DNA of 64,000 nucleotides from Alkalibacillus flavidus (lineage in GTDB: Bacteria > Bacillota > Bacilli > Bacillales > Alkalibacillaceae). Each line of letters begins with the position of its first letter. Positions within the stretch are counted from its first letter, which is position 1. Of this stretch, positions 15,671 to 23,346 are shown piece by piece. The stretch is from NCBI RefSeq assembly GCF_040545925.1, contig NZ_JBEPMX010000004.1, positions 62,001 to 126,000 on the forward strand, in the 5' to 3' direction. A program made the translations under genes and the position numbers. The notes below the pieces were generated by a model, which searched no databases, was not told where the DNA came from, and saw only the letters and a program-made list of their open reading frames with translations.

Positions 15671-17028
15671 GAGTGGCTTCCTTTCGCTTCGAGATTTTTC
15701 CGGATGGTGTAGTTGGTCGCGCGGTTGATTGCTAGAGTGGTTTCATCGTAGAAAAATGTCACGTCGCCGGTTGGATCCTGCGCGCTGCGGCCGGCGCGTC
15801 CGGCGATTTGGATGAGAGCGGCTTCATCGAATACGTGGTGGTCGGCTTGAATGACGGCGACATCGATTGACGGGAAGGTGACGCCGCGTTCAAGGATGGT
15901 TGTGGTGATCAGGGACGGGAGGTTGCGGGCGCGGAATTGGTGGATGAGGTGGAGGCGGTCGGGTGAGGCAGCGTGGACGTAGGGGATGTCGAGGTGGGTG
16001 CTGAGTTTTTCGGCGAGGTCGATCGTGGGTGCGAATAGGAGGAATCTGCGGTTGTCGGTTTGTTTTTGATGGATCCAGTCGGTGATGGCGGGTGGGAGTT
16101 GGTCGTCTTCGAGTTGTTTGGTGAGACGGAAGATTGGTTGTTTTGTTGGGACAGGGAGCGGATGGCCGTGGAAGCGTGCGGGAATTGAGACGGATGGCAG
16201 TTGATGGGTGTTGATGAGCCATTTTTGTTTTAGGCGCGGGGTTGCGGTGAGATAGATGGTTGAGCTGGTTGGTTTGGTGGCGCGGTTGACGGCTTTCGGA
16301 AGCATATTGTCGTGGTGATACGGGAACGCGTCGACCTCATCAATGATTACGACGTCGAAGGAATTAATGTAGCGCAGCAGTTGGTGGGTTGTGGCGATGA
16401 CGAGGTGGCTATTGATATCTTGTTCGGTCGTGCCACCGTAGAGAGCGGCTTGGTGAATCGTCGGGAAATCACGTCTTAAGCGAGGTGCGAGCTCTTTGAC
16501 AACGTCGGCGCGCGGCGTAGCGATACAAATGCGTTTGTCGGACTCGAGGGCGTGGGCGATACCATGATAGAGCATTTCAGTTTTACCCGCACCGCAGACG
16601 GCGTCGATGAGAAGATTTTGATTTTGTTTGATCGATTTGATGAGACGGTCGGATGCGCGTTGTTGCAGTGGTGTTAAGGTGCCGCGCCATTTGAGAGGAT
16701 TTTTGGCTCGGTGCCGTGACGGGGGCGGGCCCGTCCATTCGTAGAGCGGTTCGAAGGTGCTCGTGCGCCCCATTTGGATGCAATGTTTGCAGTAGATGAT
16801 GGGGGTGTGATTAGCGCGTGGGATTTTGCCAAATTGTGATGGTTTACGATTGAAGCAGCGCTCGCATGTGGTAAAGCCGAATGTTGTTTTGATCGACGGA
16901 ATTTCGGTGAGATAGTTGTGTTTGAGGAGATATTTTAGGCGGAGGTCTGAGATGTTGAGTTCTGATTTCAGCAGCCGCTTCGTCGCGAATTTGCGCGCCA
17001 TGTCTTCGATTAACGGGGATACATTCAC
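15667..17028 (-). CDS. comFA: Late competence DNA helicase ComFA
   Basis: A 453-residue DEAD-box ATPase that helps pull single-stranded DNA into the cell in competence. A four-cysteine zinc site (Cys55, 58, 80, 83) precedes the helicase core; Walker A is AVCGAGKT (143-150), and Walker B is IIDEVDAF. The C-terminal helicase domain ends with QIAGRAGRSAQDPTGDV (motif VI). It is directly followed by comFC with a 4-bp overlap; comFB, present between them in B. subtilis, is missing. Base composition is skewed (C-rich coding strand) as in comFC. Confidence 0.95.
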   Translation of the reverse strand: MNVSPLIEDMARKFATKRLLKSELNISDLRLKYLLKHNYLTEIPSIKTTFGFTTCERCFNRKPSQFGKIPRANHTPIIYCKHCIQMGRTSTFEPLYEWTGPPPSRHRAKNPLKWRGTLTPLQQRASDRLIKSIKQNQNLLIDAVCGAGKTEMLYHGIAHALESDKRICIATPRADVVKELAPRLRRDFPTIHQAALYGGTTEQDINSHLVIATTHQLLRYINSFDVVIIDEVDAFPYHHDNMLPKAVNRATKPTSSTIYLTATPRLKQKWLINTHQLPSVSIPARFHGHPLPVPTKQPIFRLTKQLEDDQLPPAITDWIHQKQTDNRRFLLFAPTIDLAEKLSTHLDIPYVHAASPDRLHLIHQFRARNLPSLITTTILERGVTFPSIDVAVIQADHHVFDEAALIQIAGRAGRSAQDPTGDVTFFYDETTLAINRATNYTIRKNLEAKGSHS

Positions 17029-17065
17029 GTTGGGCGTCCCTCCTTCTTAGGTTTGGGGATTGAAC

Positions 17066-17232
17066 TTTTGAAATAAATCAGTTGATTTATTTCAAAAGTA
17101 AGCGGACTTATTTCAAAACTAAGTGCAGTTATTTAATAAATTGGAGGTAGTTCTCTATTTATTAAATAAGTTGGTCAATTTATGAAATAAGTGCGAGCAC
17201 TTATTTCATAAATTCAAGATTTTATTTCAAAA
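17066..17232. repeat. Phased array A: eight TTAT-NNN-ATAA type units
   Basis: Eight 11-bp cores start at 17066, 17087, 17108, 17129, 17159, 17180, 17201 and 17222. Steps are 21, 21, 21, 30, 21, 21, 21. Cores: TTTTGAAATAA, TTATTTCAAAA (twice), TTATTTAATAA, TTATTAAATAA, TTATGAAATAA, TTATTTCATAA, TTATTTCAAAA. Neighbouring units are often in opposite orientation with matching flanks, giving near-perfect hairpins (17-bp arms at 17064-17099 and 18-bp arms at about 17177-17214). It fills the gap between the NERD gene 3' end and the comFA start; no other terminator is seen there. Confidence 0.9.
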
Positions 17233-17254
17233 ATCAAATGCATACCACCAGCTA

Positions 17255-18193
17255 TCAAACCAAGATATATTTGGTCCCTCGTTTTTCGCCTATTTGTTTG
17301 GCTTGTCGCTTTAATAATTGTCTAGCGAGGTGCGGCGGAATTCTTAGAAAATTGGCGACGAGCTGACATGATACTTCATTTCCATAAATCATGCGACACT
17401 CTTTCAACGTTTGAATATGCGCTGAGCGGTCGCGGTGTTTACAAATTGGACATTCCCAATTGTTAAAAATGCGATCCATAAAGTGCTCACCACATCCCGT
17501 ACACCACACGCCCGATTTTAAATAAGCGACTATATCTGGGTGATCTTCAATGATTTTAGATTCTCTAGAAGTATGGTTTGAAGCAATAAATTGGGCTAAT
17601 TGTTCGAGGTAATCCGTTTGATCAGGCCCATCAGAATAATGTTTCATCAGTTCTCCCACGCGTTGTAACAGTCTTTCTTTAACAATCATATTGGGTTCGT
17701 GGCCTTCTATTGTTGGAATCACTTCATCATGGGTAAATACGACGAGATGATGAAGTGGTGGAGTTGGATATGAGGTCGATTGGAGTAAATGATTCAATTT
17801 TTCTTTTTGCACTAAGGCTTGTGCAATAGGATCGGCTCTCCTAACCGTGCGATGGGGTGTAGTTTGTTCGAGCACGCCAGTTTCTACGTTATAGTGAAGC
17901 TCGCCTTTGAAGTGCTTCGTTTCAAGGATGAGGATGAATTCAGGTAAGACGAGTAAGTGATCAATTTGACAGGCGGAGCGACGAGTTTGGAAATATAAAC
18001 CGTGCAGGTGGAAAAATTGCCCTTTCAGTTGATTGATATAATAATATAAGGACTGTTCTCCCTCGTAACCAGCACATTCGATTGTATGCCATTCTTTCAG
18101 TTCTTTGTAAAATGGTGCTGATCGTTCTAAACGCGGCATAAGAACATTAAGCATTTTCAAATCAGGAGATTGGTCGTGTAAGATTGTCGTCAT
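17255..18193 (-). CDS. NERD-domain (nuclease-related) protein
   Basis: A 312-residue protein. Residues about 35-165 match the nuclease-related domain pattern: Glu-containing CAGYEGEQ, HLHGLYFQTRRSACQIDHLL, and FILILETKHFKGEL, the D...E-x-K arrangement of restriction-endonuclease-like folds. The C-terminal part has a zinc ribbon (CTGC...CPIC) and a basic helical end. NERD proteins are widespread in Bacillales, and their role (probably DNA processing) is not settled. It stands alone between two phased repeat arrays. Confidence 0.82.
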   Translation of the reverse strand: MTTILHDQSPDLKMLNVLMPRLERSAPFYKELKEWHTIECAGYEGEQSLYYYINQLKGQFFHLHGLYFQTRRSACQIDHLLVLPEFILILETKHFKGELHYNVETGVLEQTTPHRTVRRADPIAQALVQKEKLNHLLQSTSYPTPPLHHLVVFTHDEVIPTIEGHEPNMIVKERLLQRVGELMKHYSDGPDQTDYLEQLAQFIASNHTSRESKIIEDHPDIVAYLKSGVWCTGCGEHFMDRIFNNWECPICKHRDRSAHIQTLKECRMIYGNEVSCQLVANFLRIPPHLARQLLKRQAKQIGEKRGTKYILV

Positions 18194-18359
18194 TATTGGA
18201 CCCTCACTTTTTTGACTTACATTATAACGGAAAGTTTTAAAATTGGGTAGACGACAAGATTTGAGAGGAATTTATGATAAGTCTTTTATCCATGTGTATT
18301 TGTCCATTTTGTTTTTCTTTCATGAGATAATTCGATTAATTATACTATAAATTTTTTGT

Positions 18360-18678
18360 TTTTTTAATAATTTTGGTCAGTTATTTGAAAAGTCGTTCTA
18401 TTTATCTCAAAAATACTTTGATTTATTAAATAAGTTAACGCAGTTATTCGATAAATGACCGTGTTGTTTTGATAGAAGGTGCGCAGGATTTCCGATGAGT
18501 ATTCTTGTGACTTATTTCAAAAATGCTTTGATTTTTGAAATAAGTTGACCGAGTTATTTAATAAATACAAGGAATTATTAAATAAAATCAAGGTGTGTCT
18601 CAATTTATTCGATAAATCAACCGAATTATTCGATAAATCAATTAAGTTATTCGATAATTGCCCGCAATTATTGAATAA
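18360..18678. repeat. Phased array B: thirteen units; fills most of a 536-bp gap
   Basis: Thirteen 11-bp cores start at 18360, 18381, 18402, 18423, 18444, 18512, 18533, 18554, 18575, 18605, 18626, 18647 and 18668. Ten steps are exactly 21 bp, one is 30 and one is 68 (a decayed stretch around 18465-18500). Cores include TTATTCGATAA (four times), TTATTAAATAA, TTATTTAATAA, TTATTGAATAA and TTATCTCAAAA. The array starts after the degV terminator and ends about 170 bp before the NERD start. The remainder (18194-18359) is AT-rich and probably carries the NERD promoter, which I could not fix. An open frame across the right half encodes a heptad-like peptide only because 21 bp is seven codons. Confidence 0.9.
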
Positions 18679-18692
18679 TTCCAAAGCCCAAT

Positions 18693-18726
18693 CCAAAACG
18701 AAAACAGCTGAGTGGGCTCAGCTGTT
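18693..18726 (-). terminator. Terminator after degV
   Basis: Ten-bp perfect stem AACAGCTGAG / CTCAGCTGTT with a 4-nt loop, followed by TTCGTTTT on the minus strand, ending just past the degV stop at 18730. Confidence 0.88.
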
Positions 18727-18729
18727 TCT

Positions 18730-19575
18730 TTATCTTACTTTATACCATCCGAGGCCGAGGCCGCCTTCTCCTAGGTGTGTTCCGATCACAGGGCCGAAGT
18801 AGCTTAGGCTGAACTCGACGTTCGGGAACTTCGCATCAAGGGTTTCCATCCACTCCCGCGCGAGTTCTTCGCGTTCGGCGTGAATGACGACGGCGCGGAG
18901 TTGTTCAGCTTCAGCCGCATCTTCTGCTAATAAATTTTCCATTCGTTTGTACGCTTTTTTGCTCGTCCGAATTTTTTCAAAAGGAACGATTTTCGTGTCT
19001 TCAAAATGCAAGAGTGGCTTGACTTGTAATAAGCTGCCGACCATGGCTTGCGCTCCTGTCAGACGACCGCCACGCGCTAAGTGGCTCAAGTCATCCACCA
19101 TAAAATACGCCCGCGTGCTCGTTTTCATGTCGTATAATCGGTTCATAATCGTCTCAACGTCCGCACCGTCATGCGCCATTTTTGCTGCTTCTAATACGTA
19201 AAAGCCTTGCACCATACAGCTGATTTCGGAATCAAATGCGTGAACTTCAAGACCATCCACCATATCACCGGCCGATAATGCTGCCTGATACGTTCCGCTA
19301 ATCCCACTCGATAAATGAATCGAGATTACTGCATCATAATTTTCGGCAATCGTTTCAAATGTCGAAACGAAATCACCGACTGCTGGCTGGCTCGTTTTTG
19401 GGAGCTCTTTTTCTTGTCGAACTTTGTCGTAAAATTCGCTTGTCGTTATATCTACTAATTCACGGTAACTTTCGTTTTCAAATGTGACACTAAGCGGCAC
19501 CATAAATATGTTCCATTGGTCACGTTGTTCCTGAGGTATGTATGCCGTGCTATCAGTTAAAACGGCTATATTCAT
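18730..19575 (-). CDS. degV: DegV family fatty-acid-binding protein
   Basis: A 281-residue DegV-family protein, a fatty-acid binding fold that supplies FakB-like partners to fatty acid kinases in Firmicutes. The diagnostic start NIAVLTDSTAYIPQE and the TSQPAVGDF and HLSSGISGTYQAA motifs are present. It lies beside degU-degS as in B. subtilis. Whether it is a FakB partner or has another ligand cannot be read from sequence. Confidence 0.93.
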   Translation of the reverse strand: MNIAVLTDSTAYIPQEQRDQWNIFMVPLSVTFENESYRELVDITTSEFYDKVRQEKELPKTSQPAVGDFVSTFETIAENYDAVISIHLSSGISGTYQAALSAGDMVDGLEVHAFDSEISCMVQGFYVLEAAKMAHDGADVETIMNRLYDMKTSTRAYFMVDDLSHLARGGRLTGAQAMVGSLLQVKPLLHFEDTKIVPFEKIRTSKKAYKRMENLLAEDAAEAEQLRAVVIHAEREELAREWMETLDAKFPNVEFSLSYFGPVIGTHLGEGGLGLGWYKVR

Positions 19576-19672
19576 GCCATCCCCTCCCTCTTGCCTTCAT
19601 TTTACAATACTCCCGCTTCTTTTGCACCGAAAAATTGAATTTCTGTTCATTTCGGTTTAAGCTTTTTTCTTT

Positions 19673-19788
19673 TTATTTTATAACTTCCGCTATTTTTTAA
19701 ATAACTAGAATTAGTTATTTAAAAAATCCAACGACTTATCTAATAAGTTCGGGCAGTTATTTAATAACTCAGCGAAAATATTTAATAA
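19673..19788. repeat. Phased array C: six TTAT-NNN-ATAA type units
   Basis: Cores at 19673 (TTATTTTATAA), 19694 (TTTTTAAATAA), 19715 (TTATTTAAAAA), 19736 (TTATCTAATAA), 19757 (TTATTTAATAA) and 19778 (ATATTTAATAA); all five steps are exactly 21 bp. It lies between the degU terminator and the degV start, i.e. downstream of degU. Confidence 0.9.
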
Positions 19789-19804
19789 CTACATCGGATG
19801 CAGA

Positions 19805-19835
19805 AAACCCCTTACGCGCGCGGCGTAAGGGGTTT
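19805..19835 (-). terminator. Terminator after degU
   Basis: Thirteen-bp stem AAACCCCTTACGC / GCGTAAGGGGTTT with a 5-nt loop followed by TTCTGC on the minus strand, 13 bp past the degU stop. It is strong in the stem and modest in the U tract. Confidence 0.82.
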
Positions 19836-19847
19836 CATCATTTTCCG

Positions 19848-20534
19848 TTATCTAACTTGGACCCAACCTTCTTTAATCGCTGTGACGACAGCTTGGGTGC
19901 GGTCGTTAACGTTCATTTTTTGTAAAATGTTTGAGACGTGGTTTTTGACCGTTTTTTCGCTTATATATAAGTCTTCAGAGATGCCGCGGTTGCTACGACC
20001 GTCTGTCATCAACTGCAAGACTTCGCATTCACGGCGAGTAAGCAAGTGAAGGGGTTTGCGATATTCGATATATTCGAATGCGACATTGGAATTGTCTGAT
20101 GTTTCGCCTGATAAACGACGATACTCGCGTAATAAATTGTGCGTCACTTTCGGGTGAATGTACGATCCACCTTGGCTGACGATTTTAATCGCGTTCACTA
20201 ATTCCTCGGTGTCCATTTCTTTCAGCATATAACCTAATGCGCCTGATTTAAGTGCATGTGTCACGTAGGACTCGTCGTCATGAATCGACAAAATAATCAC
20301 TTTCAAGTCATTGTACTGATCGACGATTTGACGTGTTGCTTCCACGCCATTTACATCAGGCATGTTAATATCCATCAACACAATGTCCGGTTGATGTTCC
20401 TTAATAGTATCGATCGCTTCAGAACCGTCACCTGCCTCTGCGACGACTTCAAAGCCTTGTTCAAATTCTAATATACGTTTAATTCCTTCGCGGAAAAGTT
20501 TATGATCATCGATTAAAACGATGCTAGTTGCCAT
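19848..20534 (-). CDS. degU: Two-component response regulator DegU
   Basis: A 228-residue NarL/FixJ-type regulator. The receiver domain has the acidic pair in LIDDHKLFREG and phospho-acceptor Asp55 in LMDINMPD; the LuxR-type helix-turn-helix is at about 165-212 (LTRRECEVLQLM ... SEKTVKNHVSNIL). It is partnered with DegS upstream and controls exoenzymes, motility and competence in Bacillus, which fits the comF and flagellar genes nearby. Length is one residue from the B. subtilis protein. Confidence 0.96.
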   Translation of the reverse strand: MATSIVLIDDHKLFREGIKRILEFEQGFEVVAEAGDGSEAIDTIKEHQPDIVLMDINMPDVNGVEATRQIVDQYNDLKVIILSIHDDESYVTHALKSGALGYMLKEMDTEELVNAIKIVSQGGSYIHPKVTHNLLREYRRLSGETSDNSNVAFEYIEYRKPLHLLTRRECEVLQLMTDGRSNRGISEDLYISEKTVKNHVSNILQKMNVNDRTQAVVTAIKEGWVQVR

Positions 20535-20694
20535 GGTACTCCTCCTTCAAATGTTACCATTACTCGAGCCGTACTTTTTCCCTATAAGATTCACATTTCA
20601 TTATACTACAATTATCGGCGAATGGGTAATCATTCATGCAAAAATTATACACAATTTTTGACAATTCTTTCAACCATGTCAAAATTTTAAACGT

Positions 20695-21846
20695 TTACCC
20701 TTGATTTTCACCTTTATCAGGCAGTTTCATCATGACTTTCGTGCCTTCACCTTTTTTCGATTTCAGTTCGATTTCACCATCAAGCATCTCGACACGTTCG
20801 CGCATACCAGTCAAACCGAATGATGAGTCCTGTTCCGTTTCAACGTCAAACCCTTTACCATGGTCAATCACTTGAATATTCACTTGATTACGTGTTTCCT
20901 CGAATTTCACTTCAATCAAGCTCGTCTCAGCGTGTTTGATGGCATTTTGGACTGATTCTTGCACGAGTCGAAAAACGGCCGCTTCAAATTTTGAATTGTA
21001 CCGTTTGTCGCTTTCTTTCGCTTTAAAATCGACTTTGATTTCATGATAATCTTCTACGGTCACCAAATACTTACGAAGTGTCGGCACTAAGCCTAAATCA
21101 TCAAGCGCCATTGGTCGAAGGTCGTAAATAATTTTGCGGACCTCATACAACGCGTTTCGCACAAGTTCCTTCACATCTTTAATTTCTTTCGTCGCCTCAT
21201 TGATCCCGCGCTCACGAATCGTTTTCGTCACGATATCTGAGCGAATCATCACGTTCGCGAGCATTTGCGCCGGCCCGTCATGAATTTCGCGCGACAATTT
21301 TCGACGTTCTTCTTCTTGCGCGTCAATGATCTTGAGCCCGAAATTGTACTTCGCATTCGCTTGCGTCACCGCTTCATTCACTTCTTGGAAATCTTCCGTT
21401 AAATAATTGAGCATGACGTTAATTTTGCTCATGAGATTTTCTGTTCGTTGAATACTTTCTTCGAGTCCGCGAATCCGCTGTTCTAACTCATCACGACGCT
21501 TAATTAAGCCTTCTTCTTGCTGGCGTTGTACCGTCAGTTTCGTATGCAGTTCATACGTGTTGTTATACGCTTCTTGAACTTGCTTTTCTGAGTACTGTGA
21601 AAAGTTTTTGCTGACATCAGACAGACGTTGGCGAGCTAGTTTTAATTTATGCTCTAACCTGTCATTGTCTGTAATCATTTCGTCTACTTGCTGTTTGATG
21701 TCTTTCACTTCTTCAGTAAGCGCCTCTTGCTCTTTGCGCGCATTTTCACTTAAGTTGAAAATTTCTTGTTTACTGTTCGAAACGACGTTTACCATTTCGT
21801 CTATTATTTTGTTTAATGCTTGATCTTGGTCTTGAGTATTAGCCAT
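20695..21846 (-). CDS. degS: Sensor histidine kinase DegS
   Basis: A 383-residue soluble histidine kinase; the ATG at 21846, five bases after GGAGGAG, is preferred over one seven codons upstream. An N-terminal coiled-coil sensor region (about 1-170) is followed by the HisKA_3 box KLSREIHDGPAQM with phospho-acceptor His189, the same number as in B. subtilis DegS, and a HATPase_c domain ending DVETEQDSSFGLTGMRERV and later glycine-rich GEGTKV. There are no membrane segments. It phosphorylates DegU, whose gene follows 160 bp downstream. Confidence 0.95.
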   Translation of the reverse strand: MANTQDQDQALNKIIDEMVNVVSNSKQEIFNLSENARKEQEALTEEVKDIKQQVDEMITDNDRLEHKLKLARQRLSDVSKNFSQYSEKQVQEAYNNTYELHTKLTVQRQQEEGLIKRRDELEQRIRGLEESIQRTENLMSKINVMLNYLTEDFQEVNEAVTQANAKYNFGLKIIDAQEEERRKLSREIHDGPAQMLANVMIRSDIVTKTIRERGINEATKEIKDVKELVRNALYEVRKIIYDLRPMALDDLGLVPTLRKYLVTVEDYHEIKVDFKAKESDKRYNSKFEAAVFRLVQESVQNAIKHAETSLIEVKFEETRNQVNIQVIDHGKGFDVETEQDSSFGLTGMRERVEMLDGEIELKSKKGEGTKVMMKLPDKGENQG

Positions 21847-22004
21847 CGAAACTCCTCCATCATTCATACTATATCTTTCGGCTAGGTTTATCGATTCTTT
21901 GAGGGTTTTTGAGAAATTTATAATAAAAATTTTATGGATATCAATGTAAAAAGTCTTAGATTTGATGATAAAAAAGGTTCACCACTATTTCCATACCCAA
22001 AAAT

Positions 22005-22033
22005 TTGCCTGTTTAACCGCGTTTTTATATAAT
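22005..22033 (+). promoter_or_regulatory. Sigma-A promoter of yvyE
   Basis: TTGCCT, a 17-bp spacer and a perfect TATAAT, ending 23 bp before the ATG of yvyE. A GGAGG ribosome site follows at about 22043. Confidence 0.8.
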
Positions 22034-22056
22034 ATTGGTTTAGGAGGCTTTCAATC

Positions 22057-22695
22057 ATGCTAGAACACTATTTAACGATGAAACACCAAGGAGAACACGA
22101 GATTACGATTCAAAAGTCACGGTTCATTGGTCACGTCAAACGGACTGAAACCGAAGACGAAGCGCAGGCGTTTATCGATGAAATCAAAAAAGAACACAGC
22201 AGCGCGACACATAATTGCTCCGCTTATATGATTGGCGAACAAAACTTAATCCAAAAAGCTCACGATGACGGCGAACCGAGCGGAACTGCGGGGGTTCCGA
22301 TGCTTGAAGTGTTGAAGCAAATGGATATGAAAGATACAACGGTCGTCGTCACCCGTTATTTCGGCGGCATTAAGCTTGGAGCTGGTGGTCTTATTCGTGC
22401 TTACTCGAATGCGACAAGTGAAGCGATTCGTGCTGTTGGCGTTGTGCGTCGGTCACTCATGCAAGATGTCGTGATTGGTGCTGATTATGGCATGCTCGGC
22501 AAACTTGAAAACGAACTACGCACACACGATTACTTAATTGATACGATCGACTACGCCGAACAAGTTACCTTTCACGTCTTGATACCTGTCAGCGATGTCG
22601 ACGATTTTAAAACATGGATCGTTGACCTGACGAGTAACCAAGCCGATATACAAGACGGTGAAACTCAATACGTCGAACGCGATGTTGAGGTATAA
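22057..22695 (+). CDS. yvyE: YigZ/IMPACT family protein YvyE
   Basis: A 212-residue protein of the UPF0029 (IMPACT) family. The N-terminal domain has the signature DDGEPSGTAGVPMLEVL and TRYFGGIKLGAGGL; the C-terminal ferredoxin-like domain (DUF1949) follows at about 140. Relatives occur in bacteria and eukaryotes; a link to translation control is known for eukaryotic IMPACT, and the bacterial role is unsettled. It is divergent from degS as in B. subtilis, with its own promoter. Confidence 0.93.
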   Translation: MLEHYLTMKHQGEHEITIQKSRFIGHVKRTETEDEAQAFIDEIKKEHSSATHNCSAYMIGEQNLIQKAHDDGEPSGTAGVPMLEVLKQMDMKDTTVVVTRYFGGIKLGAGGLIRAYSNATSEAIRAVGVVRRSLMQDVVIGADYGMLGKLENELRTHDYLIDTIDYAEQVTFHVLIPVSDVDDFKTWIVDLTSNQADIQDGETQYVERDVEV

Positions 22696-22701
22696 CCCAT
22701 C

Positions 22702-22747
22702 AAAACGCGATTTGCTCAAAATAGATACGAGCAAATCGCGTTTTTTT
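22702..22747 (+). terminator. Terminator after yvyE
   Basis: Stem AACGCGATTTGCTC / GAGCAAATCGCGTT with an 11-nt loop and seven Ts, beginning 7 bp after the stop codon. Confidence 0.9.
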
Positions 22748-22764
22748 GTGCAGATCTCGAGTGA

Positions 22765-22837
22765 ATTGAGCGACTCTTATTCACGATCGAGCGACTTCAA
22801 TCAATAATTGAGCGACCTAACTCATGATCGAGCGACT
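22765..22837. repeat. Phased array III: four ATYGAGCGACT units
   Basis: Cores at 22765 (ATTGAGCGACT), 22786 (ATCGAGCGACT), 22807 (ATTGAGCGACC) and 22827 (ATCGAGCGACT); steps 21, 21, 20. The sequence is unrelated to the TTAT arrays but keeps the pitch. It lies between the convergent terminators of yvyE and gtrA. Confidence 0.85.
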
Positions 22838-22849
22838 TTCAAGTGAAAC

Positions 22850-22882
22850 AAAAAACCACCAATGCTTAACGCATTTTGGTGG
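22850..22882 (-). terminator. Terminator overlapping the gtrA stop codon
   Basis: Minus-strand stem CCACC-AA-AATGC / GCATT-GGTGG (2-nt bulge) followed by TTTTTTG. The loop contains the gtrA stop codon, so the stem begins inside the coding region. Confidence 0.75.
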
Positions 22883-23345
22883 CTTTTTGTCGTTTGCGTA
22901 ATGAAATTTGATAATCTTTGAACACGTAATATTTAACCATGAAAAAGCTTGCGATCGATGATGACGCCATCGCGCTTCCTTTTGCGATGTTGTAGGCGAG
23001 CCATCCGGGAACCCCGAACAAACCAATCAACGCATTAAGCGCAATAAACACTAAGTTGTTGATCACTAAGCTAATCGCGGCCTGAACGAGAAACCCTAAA
23101 CGTTGACGATTATTGCCACTCGACGTCCGACTAAACGTAATCGTCGAATTCCACAAATAACTATTTAAGACAGATAACGTATAAGCTGTAGTATTAAACA
23201 AAATCAATGTAATCGTATCGGTTGTCGGAAACAAGATGAGCAATAAGTTTAAGACACCGATATCAATTGCGGCGTTCGATCCGCCGATAATACTAAATTG
23301 GAAAAATTGTTTAAATCCGCTTTTTCGTTTGCGTTCTTCTGTCAT
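22866..23345 (-). CDS. GtrA-like membrane protein
   Basis: A 159-residue protein with four predicted membrane helices (roughly 17-40, 45-65, 85-105, 115-135) and a basic C-terminus. The ATG at 23345 follows GAAGGGATAA and lies one base after the sqdX stop. The GtrA/DPMS-like family (PF04138) includes putative flippases of lipid-linked sugars and surface-polymer assembly proteins. Here it closes a sulfolipid operon, so a role in lipid or glycolipid movement is plausible, but no substrate is shown. Confidence 0.8.
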   Translation of the reverse strand: MTEERKRKSGFKQFFQFSIIGGSNAAIDIGVLNLLLILFPTTDTITLILFNTTAYTLSVLNSYLWNSTITFSRTSSGNNRQRLGFLVQAAISLVINNLVFIALNALIGLFGVPGWLAYNIAKGSAMASSSIASFFMVKYYVFKDYQISLRKRQKATKMR

Positions 23346-23346
23346 T

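Noticed and set aside
15051..16783. Long open frames on both strands over comFC and comFA
   Set aside because: They are shadows caused by the C-rich composition of the real genes; the translated products are low-complexity Arg/Pro/Trp sequences without start signals.
17066..17232. ComK boxes upstream of comFA
   Set aside because: A-tract/T-tract pairs are abundant there only because of the array units; no AAAA-N5-TTTT pair at the expected spacing stood out from them.
18545..18802. Open frame of 85 codons on the plus strand across array B
   Set aside because: It consists of array units read at seven codons per unit and then runs antisense through the degV terminator and 3' end; no ribosome site, and other arrays have stops in the same frame.
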